A stretch of DNA of 32,728 bases from Chitinophagales bacterium 62-2 (GTDB lineage Bacteria > Bacteroidota > Bacteroidia > Chitinophagales > Chitinophagaceae), in contig MWYU01000736.1 of assembly GCA_002050375.1 (NCBI GenBank), forward strand, positions 1 to 32,728, given 5' to 3'. Positions 15,453-23,868 of this stretch are shown one piece after another; the stretch's first letter is position 1, and each line of letters opens with the position of its first letter. A program made the translations under genes and the position numbers. The notes beneath the pieces are model-generated. The model was not told where the DNA came from and searched no databases. It saw only the letters and a program-made list of their open reading frames with translations.

Positions 15453-17006
15453 TTGAACAAAGAATTGATCATTAATTCTACTGCATCCGGAGTAGAAATA
15501 GCCCTTCTTGAAGATAAAAAGTTAGTTGAACTTCACAACGAAAAAACCGATGCTACATTTGGTGTTGGTGATATTTATCTCGGAAAAGTAAAGAAATTAA
15601 TACCGGGATTGAATGCTGCCTTTATTGATGTTGGCTTCGAGAAAGACGCCTTCCTTCACTATACAGACCTTAGCCCATATGCGCGCTCTATTTTAAAATT
15701 TACGCAATTATGTATCAACGACAAATCGGAAAACAGTTTTGATTTCAGTAAGTTTGAAGTGGAGCCCGAAATAGTAAAGACAGGTAAAATAAATGAGGTT
15801 CTTGGTGGCCGGCCAAACGTACTCGTACAAATTTTAAAAGAACCTATTGCAGCTAAAGGTCCACGGTTAAGCTGCGAAATTTCTTTGCCCGGAAGATTTG
15901 TTGTGCTTACTCCTTTCAATGATATTGTTGCTGTTTCTAAAAAAATCCATAGCAACGACGAACGTAAACGTCTTCAAAAAATTGTTGAGGCAATTAAGCA
16001 AAAGAACTTCGGTGTTATAGTACGTACTGCCGCCGAAGGAAAAAATACAGCAGAATTGCATGAAGATTTAACTGCCCTTGTTAATACATGGAAAGCCATT
16101 GAAAAGAATTTAAGAGGGGCTGTTGCACCTGCAAAAATTTTAAGCGAGCAGACAAAGGCTACAAGTATGCTGAGAGATCTTTTAACCGAAGATTTTAACA
16201 GGATAGTTGTAAACGAACAAAATATTTATCAGGATACAAAAAATTATATACAGAAGATTGCTCCTGATAAAGCTGAAATAGTTTCGTTTTACCAAAATGG
16301 TGTGAGCATTTTTGACAATTTTGGGATAACCAAACAGGTTAAGAGCGCATTTGGCAAAACTGTTAATTTACCCAGCGGGGCTTACCTTATAATAGAACAT
16401 ACAGAAGCACTGCATGTAATTGATGTAAACAGCGGCTATAAAAGTATAAGTAATAACCAGGAAGAAAATGCCATGCAAACTAATATGGAAGCTGGCGAAG
16501 AGATAGCAAGACAGCTTAGGTTGCGGGACATTGGGGGTATTATTGTTGTCGATTTTATTGATATGAAGCTTCCTGAAAATAAAAGAAAACTTCAGGATGC
16601 TATGGATGGTTTTATGAGGCCGGATCGGGCAAGGCATGCAGTTCTTCCCATTTCTAAGTTTGGCATTATGCAAATTACCCGGCAAAGAATGCGGCCCGAG
16701 GTAAATATAAATACTGCAGAAGTTTGCCCCACCTGTAACGGAACAGGAAAAATAACTTCTACAGTTTTATTGGTAGATGAGATAGAAAAGAAAATGTCTT
16801 ACTTAATCACCCATCAGCACAAAAACCTTACTTTATCAGTTAACCCGATTGTTTATTCACATTTAACAAAAGGCTGGTTTTTTAATTCAATAAAGTTTAA
16901 CTGGAACAGGAAGTATAAAACTAAGATTAAGGTTTCGGCAAATAACAATCTTCACCTAACAGAATTTCAGTTTTTTGATCAGAATGAGGAAGAAATAAAA
17001 TTTTGA
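15453..17006 (+). CDS. rng: RNase E/G family endoribonuclease
   Basis: A 517-residue Rne/Rng-family RNase, which cleaves AU-rich single-stranded RNA in rRNA maturation and mRNA decay. The S1 domain (about 38-135) contains GDIYLGKVKKLIPGLNAAFI. The catalytic site shows Asp324 in HVIDVNSG and Asp367 in IIVVDFIDM, and the zinc-link is CPTCNGTG (425-432). Length fits RNase G, without the E. coli RNase E scaffold tail. The start is TTG 15453: an in-frame TGA lies seven codons upstream and no ATG is available, while the resulting N-terminus (NKELIINSTASGVEIALLED) is what the family shows. Confidence 0.94.
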   Translation: MNKELIINSTASGVEIALLEDKKLVELHNEKTDATFGVGDIYLGKVKKLIPGLNAAFIDVGFEKDAFLHYTDLSPYARSILKFTQLCINDKSENSFDFSKFEVEPEIVKTGKINEVLGGRPNVLVQILKEPIAAKGPRLSCEISLPGRFVVLTPFNDIVAVSKKIHSNDERKRLQKIVEAIKQKNFGVIVRTAAEGKNTAELHEDLTALVNTWKAIEKNLRGAVAPAKILSEQTKATSMLRDLLTEDFNRIVVNEQNIYQDTKNYIQKIAPDKAEIVSFYQNGVSIFDNFGITKQVKSAFGKTVNLPSGAYLIIEHTEALHVIDVNSGYKSISNNQEENAMQTNMEAGEEIARQLRLRDIGGIIVVDFIDMKLPENKRKLQDAMDGFMRPDRARHAVLPISKFGIMQITRQRMRPEVNINTAEVCPTCNGTGKITSTVLLVDEIEKKMSYLITHQHKNLTLSVNPIVYSHLTKGWFFNSIKFNWNRKYKTKIKVSANNNLHLTEFQFFDQNEEEIKF

Positions 17007-17102
17007 CCTCAAATTTCAATATTCATTTAGTCTCGCTTGTCTCAGTCATTTTTTTAAACTTTATAGTATTGTATTTGTTACTTTATAGTATGTTTTAATG
17101 TA

Positions 17103-17897
17103 ATGCCTCAGTTTCCCAACTTTTCTCTTCCTTTATATTTTGCCCTGCTAACTATAATAATGTTTTTGGTAGTGGCTGGCCGCTATTTTTTGATAGCCTC
17201 CATTTTTCATATTGCTTTTTTTGTCGTAGGTAAAAATAGATGGACAAACAGAAGGCTTGGCAAAAAAAAATTTGAAAAAAAGCAGTTCTATACCGAAGTA
17301 AAATGGTCTTTAGTTACTTCATTAATATTTGCCCTTGCCGGTGCATTTACGATGGTTCTTTGGCAAAAAGGATATACACGTATTTATATTGATGTTCACA
17401 ACTATCCACTGTGGTATTTACCGGTAAGCCTTGCAATTTCTATGGCAATACATGAAAGTTATTACTACTGGTTGCACCGCTGGATGCATAATCCAAAAGT
17501 TTTTAAGATACTTCATAAAGTACATCATGATAGCAACACAACCAGCCCGTGGACTGCTTTTTCCTTTCATCCTTTAGAGGGATTTTTACAGGCAATCATA
17601 CTGCCATTAACTATCATATTTATTCCCATGCACGTTTACGTTCTCTTATTTCAGCTTACCATAATGACCTTTAGCTCTGTAATCAATCATCTTGAAATAG
17701 AAGTATATCCAAAAAACTTTCATAAGCATCTTCTTGGCAAATGGTTGATTGGCGCTACGCATCATTCTTTGCATCATAAGCAGTTTAAATACAACTTTGG
17801 ATTGTATTTTACCTTCTGGGATAAATTCAAAAGAACTGAAAGCCCAAAATTCGAAAGACTTTTTGAAGAAAAAACTAATAGTAATGCATCAGCATGA
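17103..17897 (+). CDS. Sterol desaturase / fatty acid hydroxylase family protein
   Basis: A 264-residue integral membrane di-iron protein. Membrane segments lie around 12-42, 68-88, 105-118 and 165-190. The eight-histidine pattern is complete: HESYYYWLHRWMH (H117, H125, H129), HKVHHDS (H138, H141, H142) and THHSLHHK (H220, H221, H224, H225). Members hydroxylate or desaturate lipids; in Bacteroidota possible substrates include fatty acids, sphingolipids or carotenoids, but the substrate cannot be chosen from sequence. It starts at ATG 17103, 96 bases after rng, and is probably transcribed separately. Confidence 0.88.
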   Translation: MPQFPNFSLPLYFALLTIIMFLVVAGRYFLIASIFHIAFFVVGKNRWTNRRLGKKKFEKKQFYTEVKWSLVTSLIFALAGAFTMVLWQKGYTRIYIDVHNYPLWYLPVSLAISMAIHESYYYWLHRWMHNPKVFKILHKVHHDSNTTSPWTAFSFHPLEGFLQAIILPLTIIFIPMHVYVLLFQLTIMTFSSVINHLEIEVYPKNFHKHLLGKWLIGATHHSLHHKQFKYNFGLYFTFWDKFKRTESPKFERLFEEKTNSNASA

Positions 17898-18165
17898 AAA
17901 AGAAAAATTATTAGAGGCATTTGAATTTATTACAAGAATGCCTCCCACCTTTAAGAGCTCAAAAAATTTCCTCAAAACAGTTCTCCTCTTTCAGCATAAC
18001 TGAAGCATAAAAAAGTACATTTTAAATAAAGGACAGCCAATATATAAATACATTGTTGGCTCATTTATTTTCTCCTAAAGTAGTGGCAAAAGGGGATTGT
18101 ATTTAATTTCGCGTATCAATCAGTCGTTTCTAATTCTTCCATAAGTAAAAATTCTAAAAATCTTT

Positions 18166-18996
18166 ATGACCAGCAGATATGCCATTGGCCCAAACGAAGC
18201 AAAACAATTTGATACAACTGCTTTACGAGAAAATTTTTTGCTGCAAAACCTGATGCAGCCGGATGAGTGTAACCTTGTTTACACGCATTACGACCGGATG
18301 ATTGTAGGTGGTGTTATGCCAGCCAACGAAACTATTGTATTGCCAAAGGAAGCTGCTTTGCGTGCTGAATATTTTTTGGAAAGAAGAGAACTTGGAATTA
18401 TAAATGTAGGAGGTGATGGAAAAGTAACAACGGAAAACGGTGAATACGAGTTAACAAAATTAGATTGTGTTTATATCGGTAAAGGGACTAAGCAGGTTTC
18501 TTTTTCAAGTGATAGTGCAGGTACTCCGGCAGTTTTCTATTTACTTAGTTGCCCCGCTCATCATACTTACGAAAGCCGTAAGATGCCAAAGGAAGAAGCA
18601 ACACCTTCTAATCTTGGCAGCGTAGATACTGCCAACGAAAGAACTATTTATAAATACATACATAATGATGGTATTACCAGTTGCCAACTTGTGATGGGCT
18701 TAACAGTCTTAAAAAATGGCTCAGTCTGGAACACTATACCATCGCATGTACATGACCGAAGAATGGAAGCCTATTTTTATTTTGACGTAAAAGAAGGTCA
18801 ACGGGTAATACACCTGATGGGACATCCGCAGGAAACAAGGCATATGGTTGTAAATAATTATGAAGCTATTGTTTCTCCGCCGTGGTCTATACATTCGGGT
18901 TGTGGTACGGCAAGCTATTCATTCATTTGGGGTATGGCCGGGGAAAATAAAGATTACACAGATATGGATCCTGTAACGCTTGACGATCTTAAATAA
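18166..18996 (+). CDS. kduI: 5-dehydro-4-deoxy-D-glucuronate isomerase
   Basis: A 276-residue KduI that interconverts 4-deoxy-5-ketouronate and 2,5-diketo-3-deoxygluconate in the breakdown of unsaturated uronates from pectin or glycosaminoglycans. The double cupin keeps all zinc ligands at the expected spacing: H194 and H196 in SHVHDRRMEAY, E201, and H243 in SIHSGCGT. Length matches the family. Its usual partner KduD is not adjacent; instead a Gfo/Idh/MocA oxidoreductase follows after 50 bases on the same strand. The upstream 160 bases hold a short AGCCAA/TTGGCT inverted repeat but no clear promoter. Confidence 0.95.
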   Translation: MTSRYAIGPNEAKQFDTTALRENFLLQNLMQPDECNLVYTHYDRMIVGGVMPANETIVLPKEAALRAEYFLERRELGIINVGGDGKVTTENGEYELTKLDCVYIGKGTKQVSFSSDSAGTPAVFYLLSCPAHHTYESRKMPKEEATPSNLGSVDTANERTIYKYIHNDGITSCQLVMGLTVLKNGSVWNTIPSHVHDRRMEAYFYFDVKEGQRVIHLMGHPQETRHMVVNNYEAIVSPPWSIHSGCGTASYSFIWGMAGENKDYTDMDPVTLDDLK

Positions 18997-19046
18997 CCTG
19001 CTTTCATAATTAAGGAAATAATAATTACAACCACTTCCATTTTTTT

Positions 19047-20105
19047 ATGAGTAATCCACCCATTCGTACTGCGCTTTGTTCTTTCGGAATGTCAGGAAAA
19101 GTTTTTCATGCACCTTTTATTAAGGTACATCATGGCTTTGAACTTTACGGTGTTTGGGAGAGAAGTTCGAAGAATGCATCAAAAAAATATCCTCACATTA
19201 AATCTTATGATACTTATGAAGAGATGCTTGCCGATCCTTCTGTTGAACTTGTAATTGTGAATACGCCTAACAGCACACACTTTAATTATGCTAAAAAAGC
19301 TTTAGAAGCTGGCAAGCATGTAATCGTTGAAAAGCCTTTTGTTATTACATCGCAGGATGGAGAAAATTTAATTGAACTGGCAAAAGAAAAAAATAAGAAG
19401 TTATTTGTTTACCATAACAGAAGGTGGGACAGCGATTTTAAAACAGTAAAAGGTGTTTTAAACAAAAAGTTGTTGGGAGATATTGTTGAAGCTGAAATCC
19501 ATTTTGACCGTTACAAAGAAGAGTTAAGTGCTAAAGCTCACAAGGAACTACCCGGGCCGGGAACAGGAACGTTATATGATTTAGGATCGCATTTAATAGA
19601 TCAGGCTCTTCAGTTATTTGGATGGCCTAAGGCAGTCTTTGCAGATGTTGATATTGTAAGAAGCATTTCAAAAGTGGACGATTACTTCGAGTTGCTATTG
19701 TTTTATAGAGATAAAAGAGTACGGTTAAAGGCAAGTTATGTGGTAAGAGAAGCACTGCCTTCATTTATATTACATGGCGTCAAAGGCACATTTATTAAAA
19801 GCAGGGCCGATGTTCAGGAAAATGACCTTCAGGCTGAAAAAATACCGGGAACAGATGGATGGGGTATAGAGCCTGAAACAGAAAAAGGCTTATTGCATAC
19901 CGAAATAAATGGAGAGGTTGTAAGGCAAACCTTGCCTACAGAGCACGGAAACTATATACAATATTTTAATGAGGTATTCGATGCAATAAGAAATAATGGA
20001 GTTGCTCCCGTAAGCGCTGAGGACGGTTTAAAGGTGATCCGGATTATTGAAGCTGCATTTGAAAGCAGCAAACAAAAAAGAGTTGTAGAATTAGTGGAGG
20101 AGTGA
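19047..20105 (+). CDS. Gfo/Idh/MocA oxidoreductase (YdgJ/IolW type)
   Basis: A 352-residue cytoplasmic NAD(P)-dependent oxidoreductase. The N-terminal Rossmann domain begins CSFGMSGKVFHAPF, the variant nucleotide motif of the YdgJ/YvaA (IolW scyllo-inositol dehydrogenase) subgroup. The EKP motif is at 95-97 with Lys96 catalytic, and the substrate-side motif is YDLGSHLIDQ (D178, H182, D185). No signal peptide is present, unlike the oxidoreductase at 21411. It lies 50 bases after kduI and probably shares its transcript, so a uronate- or polyol-related substrate is plausible. Specificity cannot be read from sequence. Confidence 0.88.
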   Translation: MSNPPIRTALCSFGMSGKVFHAPFIKVHHGFELYGVWERSSKNASKKYPHIKSYDTYEEMLADPSVELVIVNTPNSTHFNYAKKALEAGKHVIVEKPFVITSQDGENLIELAKEKNKKLFVYHNRRWDSDFKTVKGVLNKKLLGDIVEAEIHFDRYKEELSAKAHKELPGPGTGTLYDLGSHLIDQALQLFGWPKAVFADVDIVRSISKVDDYFELLLFYRDKRVRLKASYVVREALPSFILHGVKGTFIKSRADVQENDLQAEKIPGTDGWGIEPETEKGLLHTEINGEVVRQTLPTEHGNYIQYFNEVFDAIRNNGVAPVSAEDGLKVIRIIEAAFESSKQKRVVELVEE

Positions 20106-20139
20106 GGAGTAGCCGGGCAAGAAGTAATAAATGGTGAAG

Positions 20140-20202
20140 AGTGAATAGGGAATAATGAATATTGAATAATGAATAGTGAGCAATGAGTAATGAATACTAT
20201 TT
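20140..20202. repeat. Degenerate heptanucleotide array, about nine units
   Basis: Consecutive units read AGTGAAT, AGGGAAT, AATGAAT, ATTGAAT, AATGAAT, AGTGAGC, AATGAGT, AATGAAT and a divergent ACTATTT. The units resemble the array at 2396-2532 on the opposite strand, and both are followed by a TGACCAATGAC-like or TGACCCAATGAC-like stretch. Confidence 0.85.
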
Positions 20203-20215
20203 ACTACCCAATAAC

Positions 20216-20341
20216 TTATTGACCCAATGACAAAGTCTCTTCTTTCTGAAGAAGTTCTAACAACTGATTCGTTTGAAGCGCTGTTTGGAGCAAAGGATTT
20301 TTGTTATTTGTTTCATCGCAGTTTTTTTCATCCATAGCCAT
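20216..20341 (-). CDS. Possible 41-residue peptide or gene remnant
   Basis: An ATG at 20339-20341 opens 41 codons ending at TAA 20216-20218. The product begins MAMDEKNCDETNNKNP and has a Leu/Gln-rich helical second half (LLQTALQTNQLLELLQKEE). Codon choice looks ordinary for the window, but I recognise no family, and the stop lies in the TGACCCAATGAC-like sequence next to the heptamer array. It may be a small real gene, the tail of a decayed one, or chance. Confidence 0.25.
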   Translation of the reverse strand: MAMDEKNCDETNNKNPLLQTALQTNQLLELLQKEETLSLGQ

Positions 20342-20362
20342 GCTCTTATCACAAAGAGCTTG

Positions 20363-20426
20363 CAGGGAAGATTATAATAAAAGCTTTCTGCTATGACAGT
20401 GCTGCGTGTACTAAAAATCTTCCCTG
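20363..20426 (-). terminator. 11-bp perfect inverted repeat after the TIM-barrel gene
   Basis: CAGGGAAGATT (20363-20373) and AATCTTCCCTG (20416-20426) are perfect inverted copies separated by 42 bases, located 23 bases after the stop of the minus-strand TIM-barrel gene. The loop is long for an intrinsic terminator, so this could also be an RNA structure protecting the 3' end of the operon mRNA, or the ends of a small lost element. Confidence 0.45.
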
Positions 20427-20448
20427 TACCTCTTGCCGTTTCGTGTCT

Positions 20449-21315
20449 TTATATCTTAAGCCTCTTCATGTATTCTGCATCGTCTTTTGCGGCCCCTATA
20501 GGTGTAGTGCCTTCATATTCTTCCTGCTCTACAATAAAATATTCCATTCCCACTTTTTTCGCCACTTGTATAATAGCAGGATAGTTAATTGTACCTGTAC
20601 CTAAAGTAGCGGTTTCATTTCCTTTTTTATCCTTAACATGGCCTAATTTAAAACGTCCGGGGTATTTGTTAAGCCAAACTACAGGGTCTTGCCCTGCAGC
20701 AACAACCCAGTACATGTCCATTTCATAATCTACAAGAGCTTTATCAGTGCTTTGCATCATTACATCCTGCGGGTACTGGCCCTCCACCTGCTTAAAGGAA
20801 TAAGCATGATTATGATAAGCAAAACGAAGTCCTCTTTGCCTGCATATTTCGCCCGACTTATTAAAAGTTTCGGCAGCCTGCTTAAAAGCATCCAATGTTT
20901 TTGGATTTCCTAAAGAAGGGCAAATCAAATACTTCATTCCTATTGCCGCAGCTTCATCCGCTTTTCTTTCAAGCTCTTGTTTGTAATTACAATGGCTCGA
21001 AACCATTTGCATCCCCAAATCATCCAAAAAGCTTTTAAATTCGGTATTCTTCATTCCCCAATAAATACCTTTATTGCCTTCATAGCCTTCTATTTGTTTA
21101 TAACCGAAAGAGGCTACCTGCTTTAATATGCCTTTAGGGTCTGCCGGTAAAACGTCGCGAAGGCTATAGAGCTGTAGTCCAAATACATTGTTATTGCCAC
21201 TCAATTTTGAGCCCGCCTTACAGCCGGCTATCTGACCGCCGATACCCGTTAATGCCACCCCCGACACTAACGTTGAAGCTGCTTTTAAAAAATCTCTGCG
21301 TTTATAGTGCATCAT
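20449..21315 (-). CDS. Tat-exported TIM-barrel sugar isomerase/epimerase, likely lipoprotein
   Basis: A 288-residue xylose-isomerase-like TIM-barrel protein (AP endonuclease 2 family). The N-terminus has a twin-arginine motif KRRDFLKAA (5-13), a hydrophobic stretch and a lipobox IAGC with Cys32, so it is probably a Tat-exported lipoprotein on the periplasmic side. The barrel starts FGLQLYSLRDVL and includes YHNHAYSF and a late FIVEQEEY with likely metal or catalytic acids. Enzymes of this family act in 3-keto-sugar and C-glycoside metabolism as well as isomerisation. It is the last gene of the minus-strand sugar operon, 95 bases after the oxidoreductase. The exact reaction is unknown. Confidence 0.85.
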   Translation of the reverse strand: MMHYKRRDFLKAASTLVSGVALTGIGGQIAGCKAGSKLSGNNNVFGLQLYSLRDVLPADPKGILKQVASFGYKQIEGYEGNKGIYWGMKNTEFKSFLDDLGMQMVSSHCNYKQELERKADEAAAIGMKYLICPSLGNPKTLDAFKQAAETFNKSGEICRQRGLRFAYHNHAYSFKQVEGQYPQDVMMQSTDKALVDYEMDMYWVVAAGQDPVVWLNKYPGRFKLGHVKDKKGNETATLGTGTINYPAIIQVAKKVGMEYFIVEQEEYEGTTPIGAAKDDAEYMKRLKI

Positions 21316-21410
21316 TATTTGTTGTTTTAAGGTTAGCTCATACTCTATCGGCTTTATAAGAAATCCTTTCTTTGTTTTGCCGCTGCCGTTAAAATACCTT
21401 CGCTAATAAT

Positions 21411-22895
21411 TTACGCCGATAAATCCGCAACACTAAATCCCTCCCGGTATTTACGTTTTACAAACTGGTTTACATCCTCAAAATTGCTAACCATCATCTT
21501 TTCATTGTCCCATAATAATTTGATATTCTTTCCCGGATATGTAAAGGCATTACCTACACCATTTGTCTGCCGTGGCTTGCGGAAAGTATTTCCCTTAATA
21601 GCTAAGTTTGCCATTAACAATGCTTCAGTTAAGGGGCCGGCTGTGTCGAAAGGAGAACTCATTTCCATTTTGCCATAACCTGCAATACAACCATTTACCC
21701 ATTGCGCATAGTGCCCTTCGGCGCTTCCCGGTACTCTTGCCAGCTTTTGCTTCACTTTCACCTCCTGATTTTTTGATAGAGGTAAAAGTCGCGGATCGGC
21801 GCCATAGGTGCTGCACATCATTTTACCTTTTGTGCCTAAAAACAGGCAGCCGTTGCCACCGTCGCCAAAAAGTTCAGTCGGTCCTAACTCCTGCGGTCTT
21901 GCAGGTTGTATGCCGCCATCCATCCAATGAACTAATACCGGCCCTTTCGTTTTATTGGTTTTAGGAAAATTGATAGTAACATGGCTCGATGGTGGAAAAC
22001 CTTCAGGAAAATAACCCTGCTGAAACTGATCTACGTATACTGTTCCTACGCTTGCCTGCACATCAGTAATATATTGAAGATTTAAAACGCGAAAAGCAGG
22101 TTCAACTAAATGACATCCCATATCTCCCAATGCGCCGGTACCATAATCCCACCAGCCACGCCAGTTGAAAGGCACCAGTTTCTCTACATAATCTTTTTGA
22201 GGAGCAGTGCCTAACCAGAGGTTCCAGTCTAAAGTTGAAGGCACTTCAGATTTAGTGCCTGGCCAGGGAATGCCCTGCGGCCAAACCGGTCTGTTAGTCC
22301 ATATATACACTGTACTTACATCGCCAATAATACCTTCATCATACCACTCTACTAATTGCCGTACACCATCACCCGATGCGCCCTGGTTTCCCATTTGTGT
22401 TACCACTTTATACTTTTTAGCAGCCTCGGTAAGTACGCGTGCTTCATGTACATCGTGCGTTAAAGGCTTTTGTACATATACATGTTTACCTAATTGCATA
22501 GCAGCTAAAGCAGGCGCGGCATGATTATGATCGGGCGTTGATACAGAAACTGCGTCAAAGTTCTTCGATTCTTTATCCAGCATCTGGCGCCAATCTTTAT
22601 AGTATTTTGCTTTGGGAAAGTTTTTAACTGTTGTGGCAGCTCTTTTATCGTCTACATCGCACAAGTAGGCTATGTCCGCCTTGCCGCTTTTAAAGAAATT
22701 TGCAATGTCACTTTCCCCTTTTCCGCCTACGCCTATACCCGCAATTGTAAGACGGTCGCTGGGAGCAATAAATCCTTTTCCGCCGAGCACGTGCCGGGGA
22801 ACAATCATAAATCCGGCGGCAGCCATCGTTGAATTTTTTATAAAATCTCTCCTGGAATTATTTTCAGAAGGATTAGCTTTTTCATTCTCTTTCAT
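21411..22895 (-). CDS. Tat-exported Gfo/Idh/MocA oxidoreductase (QKP variant)
   Basis: A 494-residue oxidoreductase with a twin-arginine signal (SRRDFIKNS, Arg15-Arg16; hydrophobic part to about 33), so it would be folded with its cofactor and sent to the periplasm. The Rossmann motif is GIGVGGKG (53-60). The usual EKP motif reads QKP (142-144), keeping the catalytic Lys143. The substrate-side motif is LGDMGCHLVEP (D258, H262). A long insert rich in Trp (WTNRPVWPQGIPWP) is typical of the long exported subgroup in Bacteroidota and Planctomycetes. Related exported members oxidise the 3-hydroxyl of glycosides or act as GH109-like enzymes. It lies between two Tat-exported TIM barrels in one operon. 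Confidence 0.88.
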   Translation of the reverse strand: MKENEKANPSENNSRRDFIKNSTMAAAGFMIVPRHVLGGKGFIAPSDRLTIAGIGVGGKGESDIANFFKSGKADIAYLCDVDDKRAATTVKNFPKAKYYKDWRQMLDKESKNFDAVSVSTPDHNHAAPALAAMQLGKHVYVQKPLTHDVHEARVLTEAAKKYKVVTQMGNQGASGDGVRQLVEWYDEGIIGDVSTVYIWTNRPVWPQGIPWPGTKSEVPSTLDWNLWLGTAPQKDYVEKLVPFNWRGWWDYGTGALGDMGCHLVEPAFRVLNLQYITDVQASVGTVYVDQFQQGYFPEGFPPSSHVTINFPKTNKTKGPVLVHWMDGGIQPARPQELGPTELFGDGGNGCLFLGTKGKMMCSTYGADPRLLPLSKNQEVKVKQKLARVPGSAEGHYAQWVNGCIAGYGKMEMSSPFDTAGPLTEALLMANLAIKGNTFRKPRQTNGVGNAFTYPGKNIKLLWDNEKMMVSNFEDVNQFVKRKYREGFSVADLSA

Positions 22896-22969
22896 ACTGT
22901 TCAGATTAAATATTTACGATTAAACTTTTTACTTGTTATTATTTTAAGTTACAGTAACTCCAATGTACT

Positions 22970-23854
22970 TTAAACATCACAAAGATTAACGGCATCTCTT
23001 AACGAAGCAATTTTATCTGCTTTTTTAGGAATGAACTCCTGTGCTACATAACCTTTATATCCGGTATCTTTAATGGCCTTCATAATTGCGGGGTAAAATA
23101 ATTCCTGGCTATCATCTAACTCATTTCTACCGGGTACACCACCGGTATGGTAATGACCGAAGTGTTTATAATTATTTTGAATGGTTCTGATAACATCTCC
23201 CTCATCAATTTGCATGTGGTAGATATCGTATAACAACTTAAAATTTTCGCTGCCGAGACGTTTACTTAATTCAATACCCCATGCACTTTTGTCGCACATA
23301 TAATCTTTATGATCTACCCTGCTGTTTAATAATTCCATTTGTATGATAACTCCTTTCTTTTCAGCAACGGATAATATTTGCTTAAGTCCTTCAGTACAAT
23401 TTTTTAATCCTGTTTCGTCATCCATCCCTTTTTTGTTGCCACTAAAGCAGATGAGGTTTTTATATCCTGCTTTGGCAACCAGTTCTATATGGTCTGTATA
23501 ATTTTTAATAAGTTTTTCATGATACTGTTTATCATTCCATCCATTAGGAATGCCAAGGTCAGCACCATTGCACATGGAAGAAAAGATGTTGTACTTCTTT
23601 AGTGTATTCCAATCTTTTGGGCCTACTAAATCCATTGCCGCAAATCCAATTTTTTGGATGTGTTGACATAATTCTTCTAAGGGGACAAAATTATACGTCC
23701 ACCGGCAAACGGAATGGTTAATGTTTCCTTTAAGCATAATCTCTTTTATGGGTTGCTTACGCACAGAAGCAGTTAACGATTTTCCTGCAATAACTGCTGT
23801 GCCTCCTAAAATAAGGTTTTTAAATACTGCTCTGCGATTTGTTTTTTTTTCCAT
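22970..23854 (-). CDS. Tat-exported hydroxypyruvate-isomerase-like TIM barrel
   Basis: A 294-residue protein of the Hyi/xylose-isomerase-like TIM-barrel family. The N-terminus NRRAVFKNLILGGTAVIAG (6-24) looks like a twin-arginine signal. Likely metal ligands and catalytic acids are E174 in QMELLN, D210 in LYDIYHMQ and E273 in AQEFIP; GRNELDD (242-248) is the typical Hyi-family loop. Its substrate need not be hydroxypyruvate: an exported member in this operon more probably acts on an oxidised sugar. It begins 14 bases after the NupG-like transporter stop and lies 74 bases before the QKP oxidoreductase, so the set is one operon. Confidence 0.85.
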   Translation of the reverse strand: MEKKTNRRAVFKNLILGGTAVIAGKSLTASVRKQPIKEIMLKGNINHSVCRWTYNFVPLEELCQHIQKIGFAAMDLVGPKDWNTLKKYNIFSSMCNGADLGIPNGWNDKQYHEKLIKNYTDHIELVAKAGYKNLICFSGNKKGMDDETGLKNCTEGLKQILSVAEKKGVIIQMELLNSRVDHKDYMCDKSAWGIELSKRLGSENFKLLYDIYHMQIDEGDVIRTIQNNYKHFGHYHTGGVPGRNELDDSQELFYPAIMKAIKDTGYKGYVAQEFIPKKADKIASLRDAVNLCDV

Positions 23855-23868
23855 ATTAGTAATGTTAT

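Larger units (their letters stand above)
20106..20448. other. Intergenic region with heptamer array and inverted repeat
   Basis: This 343-base gap separates two convergent genes. It holds a heptanucleotide array (20140-20202), a weak 41-codon minus-strand frame (20216-20341) and an 11-base perfect inverted repeat (20363-20426), each listed separately. No established gene is visible. Confidence 0.7.

Noticed and set aside
17749-18003. Frame overlapping the end of the sterol-desaturase-family gene, with a possible 39-residue part from about 17883
   Set aside because: Mostly a shadow of the real gene; the unique part is short, has no recognisable motif and no own promoter.
18035-18064. AGCCAA/TTGGCT inverted repeat upstream of kduI
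   Set aside because: Only six pairs with a long AT-rich loop; too weak to call a terminator or operator.
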